Of a stretch of DNA of 64,000 nt, positions 58,101 to 64,000 are shown one piece after another. The first letter of the stretch is position 1; the number at the start of each line of letters is the position of its first letter. Location: the NCBI GenBank assembly GCA_026874595.1, contig CM049306.1, forward strand, positions 44,890,019-44,954,018, written 5' to 3'. The notes beneath the pieces were generated by a model that was not told the origin of the DNA, searched no databases, and saw nothing but the letters and a program-made list of their open reading frames with translations. A program made the translations under genes and the position numbers. This DNA is from Sipunculus nudus (lineage: Eukaryota > Annelida > Sipuncula > Golfingiida > Sipunculidae).

Positions 58101-61100
58101 TGTACCCCTGAGCCCTGTGCTCTACCTTGAATACTGAGCCCTGTGCTGTACCCCTGAGCCCTGTGCTCTACCTTGAATACTGAGCCCTGTGCTCTACCTT
58201 AAGTCCTGAGCCCTGTGCTCTACCTTGAGTCCTGAGCCCTGTGCTGTACCCCTGAGCCCTGTGCTGTATCCCTGAGCCCTGTGCTCTGCCTTGATTCCTG
58301 AGTCCTGTGCTGTACCCTGAGCCCTGTGCTCTACCTTGAGTCCTGAGTCCTGTGTTCTACCTTGAATCCTGAGTCCTGTGCTCTACCTTGAGTCCTGAGT
58401 CCTGTGTTCTACCTTGAGTCCTGAGTCCTGTGCTGTACCCCTGAGCCCTGCGCTCTACCCCTGAGCCCTGTGCTCTACCTTGAGTCCTGAGTCCTGTGTT
58501 CTACCTTGAGTCCTGAGTCCTGTGCCCTACCTTGAGTCCTGAGTCCTGTGTTGTACCCTTGAGCCCTGTGCTGTACCCCTGAGCCCTGTGCTCTACCTTG
58601 AGTCCTGAGTCCTGTGCTCTACCTTGAGTCCTGAGCTCTACCTAATGTCCTGAGCCCTGTGCTCTACCTTGAATACTGAGCCCTGTGCTGTACCCCTGAG
58701 CCCTGTGCTCTACCTTGAATACTGAGCCCTGTGCTCTACCTTAAGTCCTGAGCCCTGTGCTCTACCTTGAGTCCTGAGCCCTGTGCTGTACCCCTGAGCC
58801 CTGTGCTGTACCCCTGAGCTCTGTGCTCTACCTTGAGTCCTGAGCCCTGTGCTGTACCCCTGAGCCCTGTGCTCTACCTTGAGTCCTGAGTCCTGTGCTC
58901 TACCTTGAGTCCTGAGTCCTGAGCTCTACCTAATGTCCTGGGCCCTGTGCTCTACCTTGAATACTGAGCCCTGTGCTGTACCCCTGAGCCCTGTGCTCTA
59001 CCTTGAGTCCTGAGTCGTGTGCTCTACCTTGAGTCCTGAGTCCTGTGTTCTACCTTGAGTCCTGAGTCCTGTGCTCTACCTTGAGTCCTGAGTCCTGAGC
59101 TCTACCTAATGTCCTGAGCCCTGTGCTCTACCTTGAGTCCTGAGTCCTGTGTTCTACCTTGAGTCCTGAGTCCTGTGTTCTACCTTGAGTCCTGAGTCCT
59201 GTGCTCTACCTTGAGTCCTGAGTCCTGAGCTCTACCTAATGTCCTGAGCCCTGTGCTCTACCTTGAGTCCTGAGCCCTCTGCTCCACTTTGAGTCCTGAG
59301 TCCTGTGCTCTACTTTGAGTCCTGAGTCCTGTGCTCTACCTTGAGTCCTGAGTCCAATGCTCTACCTTGAATACTGAGCCCTGTGCTGTACCCCTGAGCC
59401 CTGTGCTGTTACCCTGAGCCCTGTGCTCTACCTTGAGTCCTAACCCCTGTGCTGTACCCCTGAGCCCTGTGGTCTACTTTGAGTCCTGAGTCCTGTGCTC
59501 TACCTTGAGTCCAGAGTCCTGTGCTTTACCTTGAATACTGAGCCCTGTGCTGTACCCCTGACCCCTGTGCTGTACCCCTGAGCCCTGTGCTGTACCCCTG
59601 AGTCCTGTGCTCTATCTTGAGTCCTGAGTCCTGTGATCTACCTTGAGTCCTGAGTCCTGTGCTCTATCCTGAGTCCTGAGTCCTGTTCTCTGCCTTGAGT
59701 CCTGAGTCCTGTGCTCTACCTTGAGTCCCGAGTCCTGTGCTCTACCTTGAGTCCAGAGTCCTGTGCTCTACCTAATGTCTTGAGTCCTGTGCTCAACCTT
59801 GAGTCCAGAGTCCTGTGCTCTACCTAATGTCCTGAGCCCTGTGCTCTACCTTGAACCCTGAGCCCTGTGCTCTACCTTGAATCCTGAGCCCTGTGCTCTA
59901 CCTTGAGTCCAGAGTCCTGTGCTCTACCTAATGTCCTGAGCCCTGTGCTCTACCTTGAACCCTGAGCCCTGTGCTCTACCTTGAGTCCTGAGCCCTGTGG
60001 TCTACTATCAGTCCTGAGTCCTGTGCTCTACCTTGAGTCAAGTGTCCTGTGCTTTACCTTGAATACTGAGCCCTGTGCTGTACCCCTGAGCCCTGTGCTC
60101 TACCTTGAATACTGAGCCCTGTGCTCTACCTTAAGTCCTGACCCCTGTGCTCTACCTTGAGTCCTGAGCCCTGTGCTGTACCCCTGAGCCCTGTGCTGTA
60201 CCCCTCAGCCCTGTGCTCTACCTTGAGTCCTGAGCCCTGTGCTGTACCCCTGAGCCCTGTGCTCTACCTTGAGTCCTGAGTCGTGTGCTCTACCTTGAGT
60301 CCTGAGTCGTGTGCTCTACCTTGAGTCCTGAGTCCTGTGTTCTACCTTGAGTCCTGAGTCCTGTGCTCTACCTTGAGTCCTGAGTCCTGAGCTCTACCTA
60401 ATGTCCTGAGCCCTGTGCTCTACCTTGAGTCCTGAGTCCTGTGCTGTACCCCTGAGCCCTGTGCTGTACCCCTGAGCCCTGTGCTGTACCCCTGAGTCCT
60501 GTGGTCTACCTTGAGTCCTGAGTCCTGTGCTCTACCTTGAGTCCTGAGTCCTGAGCTCTACCTAATGTCCTGAGCCCTGTGCTCTACCTTGAATCCTGAG
60601 CCCTCTGCTCCACTTTGAGTCCTGAGTCCTGTGCTCTACTTTGAGTCCTGAGTCCTGTGCTCTACCTTGAGTCCTGAGTCCAATGCTCTACCTTGAATAC
60701 TGAGCCCTGTGCTGTACCCCTGAGCCCTGTGCTGTACCCCTGAGCCCTGTGCTCTACCTTGAGTCCTAACCCCTGTGCTGTACCCCTGAGCCCTGTGGTC
60801 TACTTTGAGTCCTGAGTCCTGTGCTCTACCTTGAGTCCAGAGTCCTGTGCTTTACCTTGAATACTGAGCCCTGTGCTGTACCCCTGAGCCCTGTGCTGTA
60901 CCCCTGAGCCCTGTGCTGTACCCCTGAGTCCTGTGCTCTATCTTGAGTCCTGAGTCCTGTGATCTACCTTGAGTCCTGAGTCCTGTGCTCTACCCTGAGT
61001 CCTGAGTCCTGTTCTCTGCCTTGAGTCCTGAGTCCTGTGCTCTACCTTGAGTCCCGAGTCCTGTGCTCTACCTTGAGTCCAGAGTCCTGTGCTCTACCTA

Positions 61101-64000
61101 ATGTCTTGAGTCCTGTGCTCAACCTTGAGTCCAGAGTCCTGTGCTCTACCTAATGTCCTGAGCCCTGTGCTCTACCTTGAACCCTGAGCCCAGTGCTCTA
61201 CCTTGAGTCCAGAGCCCTGTGCTCTACCTTGAGTCCAGAGTCCTGTGCTCTACCTAATGTCCTGAGCCCTGTGCTCTACCTTGAACCCTGAGCCCTGTGC
61301 TCTACCTTGAGTCCTGAGCCCTGTGGTCTACTATGAGTCCTGAGTCCTGTGCTCTACCTTGAGTCAAGTGTCCTGTGCTTTACCTTGAATACTGAGCCCT
61401 GTGCTGTACCCCTGAGCCCTGTGCTGTACCCCTGAGCCCTGTGCTGTACCCCTGAGTCCTGTGCTCTGCCTTGAGTCCTGAGTCCTGTGCTCTACCTTGA
61501 GTCCCGAGTCCTGTGCTCTACCTTGAGTCCAGAGTCCTGTGCTCTACCTAATGTCTTGAGTCCTGTGCTCTACCTTGAGTCCAGAGTCCTGTGCTCTACC
61601 TAATATCCTGAGCCCTGTGCTCTACCTTGAACCCTGAGCCCTGTGCTCTACCTTGAATCCTGAGCCCTGTGCTCTACCTTGAGTCCAGAGTCATGTGCTC
61701 TACCTTGAGTCCTGAGCCCTGTGCTCTACCTTGAGTCCTGAGTCCTGTGTTCTACCTTGAGTCCTGAGTCCTGTGCTCTACCTTGAGTCCTGAGTCCTGT
61801 GTTCTACCTTGAGTCCTGAGTCCTGTGCTCTACCTTGAGTCCCGAGTCCTGTGCTCTACCTTGAGTCCAGAGTCCTGTGCTCTACCTAATGTCTTGAGTC
61901 CTGTGCTCTACCTTGAGTCCAGAGTCCTGTGCTCTACCTAATGTCCTGAGCCCTGTGCTCTACCTTGAACCCTGAGCCCTGTGCTCTACCTTGAATCCTG
62001 AGCCCTGTGCTCTACCTTGAGTCCAGAGTCCTGTGCTCTACCTTGAGTCCTGAGCCCTGTGCTCTACCTTGAGTCCTGAGTCCTGTGTTCTACCTTGAGT
62101 CCTGAGTCCTGTGCTCTGCCTTGAGTCCTGAGTCCTGTGCTCTACCTTGAGTCCTGAGTCCTGAGCTCTACCTAATGTCCTGAGCCCTGTGCTCTACCTT
62201 GAATACTGAGCCCTGTGCTGTACCCCTGAGCCCTGTGCTCTACCTTGAATACTGAGCCCTGTGCTCTACCTTAAGTCCTGAGCCCTGTGCTCTACCTTGA
62301 GTCCTGAGCCCTGTGCTGTACCCCTGAGCCCTGTGCTGTATCCCTGAGCCCTGTGCTCTGCCTTGATTCCTGAGTCCTGTGCTGTACCCCTGAGCCCTGT
62401 GCTCTACCTTGAGTCCTGAGTCCTGTGTTCTACCTTGAATCCTGAGTCCTGTGCTCTACCTTGAGTCCTGAGTCCTGTGTTCTACCTTGAGTCCTGAGTC
62501 CTGTGCTGTACCCCTGAGCCCTGCGCTCTACCCCTGAGCCCTGTGCTCTACCTTGAGTCCTGAGTCCTGTGTTCTACCTTGAGTCCTGAGTCCTGTGCCC
62601 TACCTTGAGTCCTGAGTCCTGTGTTGTACCCTTGAGCCCTGTGCTGTACCCCTGAGCCCTGTGCTCTACCTTGAGTCCTGAGTCCTGTGCTCTACCTTGA
62701 GTCCTGAGCTCTACCTTATGTCCTGAGCCCTGTGCTCTACCTTGAATACTGAGCCCTGTGCTGTACCCCTGAGCCCTGTGCTCTACCTTGAATACTGAGC
62801 CCTGTGCTCTACCTTAAGTCCTGAGCCCTGTGCTCTACCTTGAGTCCTGAGCCCTGTGCTGTACCCCTGAGCCCTGTGCTGTACCCCTGAGCTCTGTGCT
62901 CTACCTTGAGTCCTGAACCCTGTGCTGTACCCCTGAGCCCTGTGCTCTACCTTGAGTCCTGAGTCCTGTGCTCTACCTTGAGTCCTGAGTCCTGAGCTCT
63001 ACCTAATGTCCTGGGCCCTGTGCTCTACCTTGAATACTGAGCCCTGTGCTGTACCCCTGAGCCCTGTGCTCTACCTTGAATACTGAGCCCTGTGCTCTAC
63101 CTTAAGTCCTGAGCCCTGTGCTCTACCTTGAGTCCTGAGCCCTGTGCTGTAACCCTGAGCCCTGTGCTGTACCCCTGAGCCCTGTGCTCTACCTTGAGTC
63201 CTGAGCCCTGTGCTGTACCCCTGAGCCCTGTGCTCTACCTTGAGTCCTGAGTCGTGTGCTCTACCTTGAGTCCTGAGTCCTGTGTTCTACCTTGAGTCCT
63301 GAGTCCTGTGCTCTACCTTGAGTCCTGAGTCCTGAGCTCTACCTAATGTCCTGAGCCCTGTGCTCTACCTTGAGTCCTGAGTCCTGTGTTCTACCTTGAG
63401 TCCTGAGTCCTGTGTTCTACCTTGAGTCCTGAGTCCTGTGCTCTACCTTGAGTCCTGAGTCCTGTGCTCTAACTTGAGTCCTGAGTCCTGAGCTCTACCT
63501 AATGTCCTGAGTCCTCTGCTCTACCTTGAGTCCTGAGTCCTGTGCTCTACCTTGAGTCCTGAGTCCTGTGCTGTACCCCTGAGCCCTGTGCTGTACCCCT
63601 GAGTCCTGTGCTCTACCTTGAGTCCTGAGTCCTGAGCTCTACCTAATGTCCTGAGCCCTGTGCTCTACCTTGAGTCCTGAGTCCTGTGCTCTACCTTGAG
63701 TCCTGAGTCCTGTGCTGTACCCCTGAGCCCTGTGCTGTACCCCTGAGTCCTGTGCTCTACCTTGAGTCCAGAGTCCTGTGCTCTACCTTGAGTCCTGAGT
63801 CCTGTGCTGTACCCCTGAGTCCTGTGCTCTACCTTGAGTCCTGAGTCCTGTGCTGTACCCCTGAGCCCTGTGCTGTACCCCTGAGCCCTGTGCTCTGCCT
63901 TGAGTCCTGAGTCCTGTGCTGTACCCCTGAGCCCTGTGCTGTACCCCTGAGCCCTGTGCTCTACCTTGAATACTGAGCCCTGTGCTCTGCCATGAGTCCT
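49066..64000 (-). repeat. SINE-head-derived satellite, at least 14.9 kb
   Basis: Roughly 650 units, mainly of two lengths on the plus strand: 20 bp (GAGCCCTGTGCTGTACCCCT) and 26 bp (GAGTCCTGTGCTCTACCTTG plus AGTCCT). Variants include TTGAATACT, CTAATGTCC and GTGTTCTACC forms. On the minus strand the units read GGCTCAGGGGTACAGCACAG or ...GACTCAAGGTAGAGCACAG, the D-arm/A-box segment of a tRNA. The A-box consensus T-R-G-C-N-N-A-R-Y-N-G-G fits GGGCTCAGGGG with its first base changed. Segmental repeats occur: 52,863-54,704 recurs at 55,121-56,962 (offset 2,258), about 58,150-59,000 at about 62,220-63,070 (offset about 4,072), and 59,270-59,870 at 60,596-61,196 (offset 1,326). The array continues past the window. 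The minus-strand GYSTGLRGTAQDSGLK open frames are artefacts. Confidence 0.9.

Noticed and set aside
49066-64000. CRISPR array
   Set aside because: There are no unique spacers between repeats; the units are contiguous variants of one sequence in an animal-type genome.

Overview
The window looks like non-genic, repeat-dominated DNA from an animal nuclear genome. It is AT-rich, has long (AT)n, (CT)n and homopolymer tracts, several LINE relics, tRNA-derived SINEs, terminal-inverted-repeat (TIR) elements and large tandem arrays. The LINE protein style and the SINE heads suggest a marine invertebrate, most likely a mollusc; that assignment is inference. I found no host protein-coding gene, rRNA or intact tRNA. 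All recognisable protein-coding potential belongs to retrotransposons.

Layout. 1-10,600: a tRNA-like fragment at the left edge, a full-length SINE (816-1,206), small tandem repeats, a LINE C-terminal relic (about 4,590-4,795), a GC-richer island between C20 and C14 tracts (6,549-7,343), and a diverged repeat present twice (238-800 and 9,921-10,400). 10,600-22,200: mostly featureless AT-rich DNA with microsatellites and two TIR elements that have plausible target-site duplications (17,828-18,863 flanked by TA; 21,122-21,764 flanked by TAA). 22,205-25,288: a 3.1-kb strongly G-rich minisatellite with a 16-17 bp unit; one isolated monomer lies downstream at 25,641 next to a B-box-like sequence. 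26,331-27,490: a 54-bp pyrimidine-rich tandem array. 28,440-39,640: hAT-like termini, a five-copy repeat of about 140 bp, a degraded LINE (29,735-32,725), a probable Ty3/Gypsy pol relic, and the C-terminal part of a Tx1/L1-like LINE. 40,775-45,617: a minus-strand SINE followed by a nearly intact APE-type LINE with endonuclease, reverse transcriptase and a C-terminal Cys/His motif, broken by one frameshift and one upstream in-frame stop. 47,993-49,105: two more minus-strand copies of the SINE seen at 816. 49,066-64,000: at least 14.9 kb of satellite running off the right edge.

The main observation concerns that satellite. Read on the minus strand, its monomer is the D-arm/A-box segment of the tRNA-like head of the adjacent SINE. 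The array joins that SINE exactly at its head. It therefore appears to have grown by tandem amplification of a piece of roughly 20 bp from the SINE pol III promoter, followed by segmental higher-order duplications (offsets about 2,258, 4,072 and 1,326 bp). The G-rich minisatellite may have a similar history, since its stray monomer abuts a B-box-like sequence, but that evidence is weaker.
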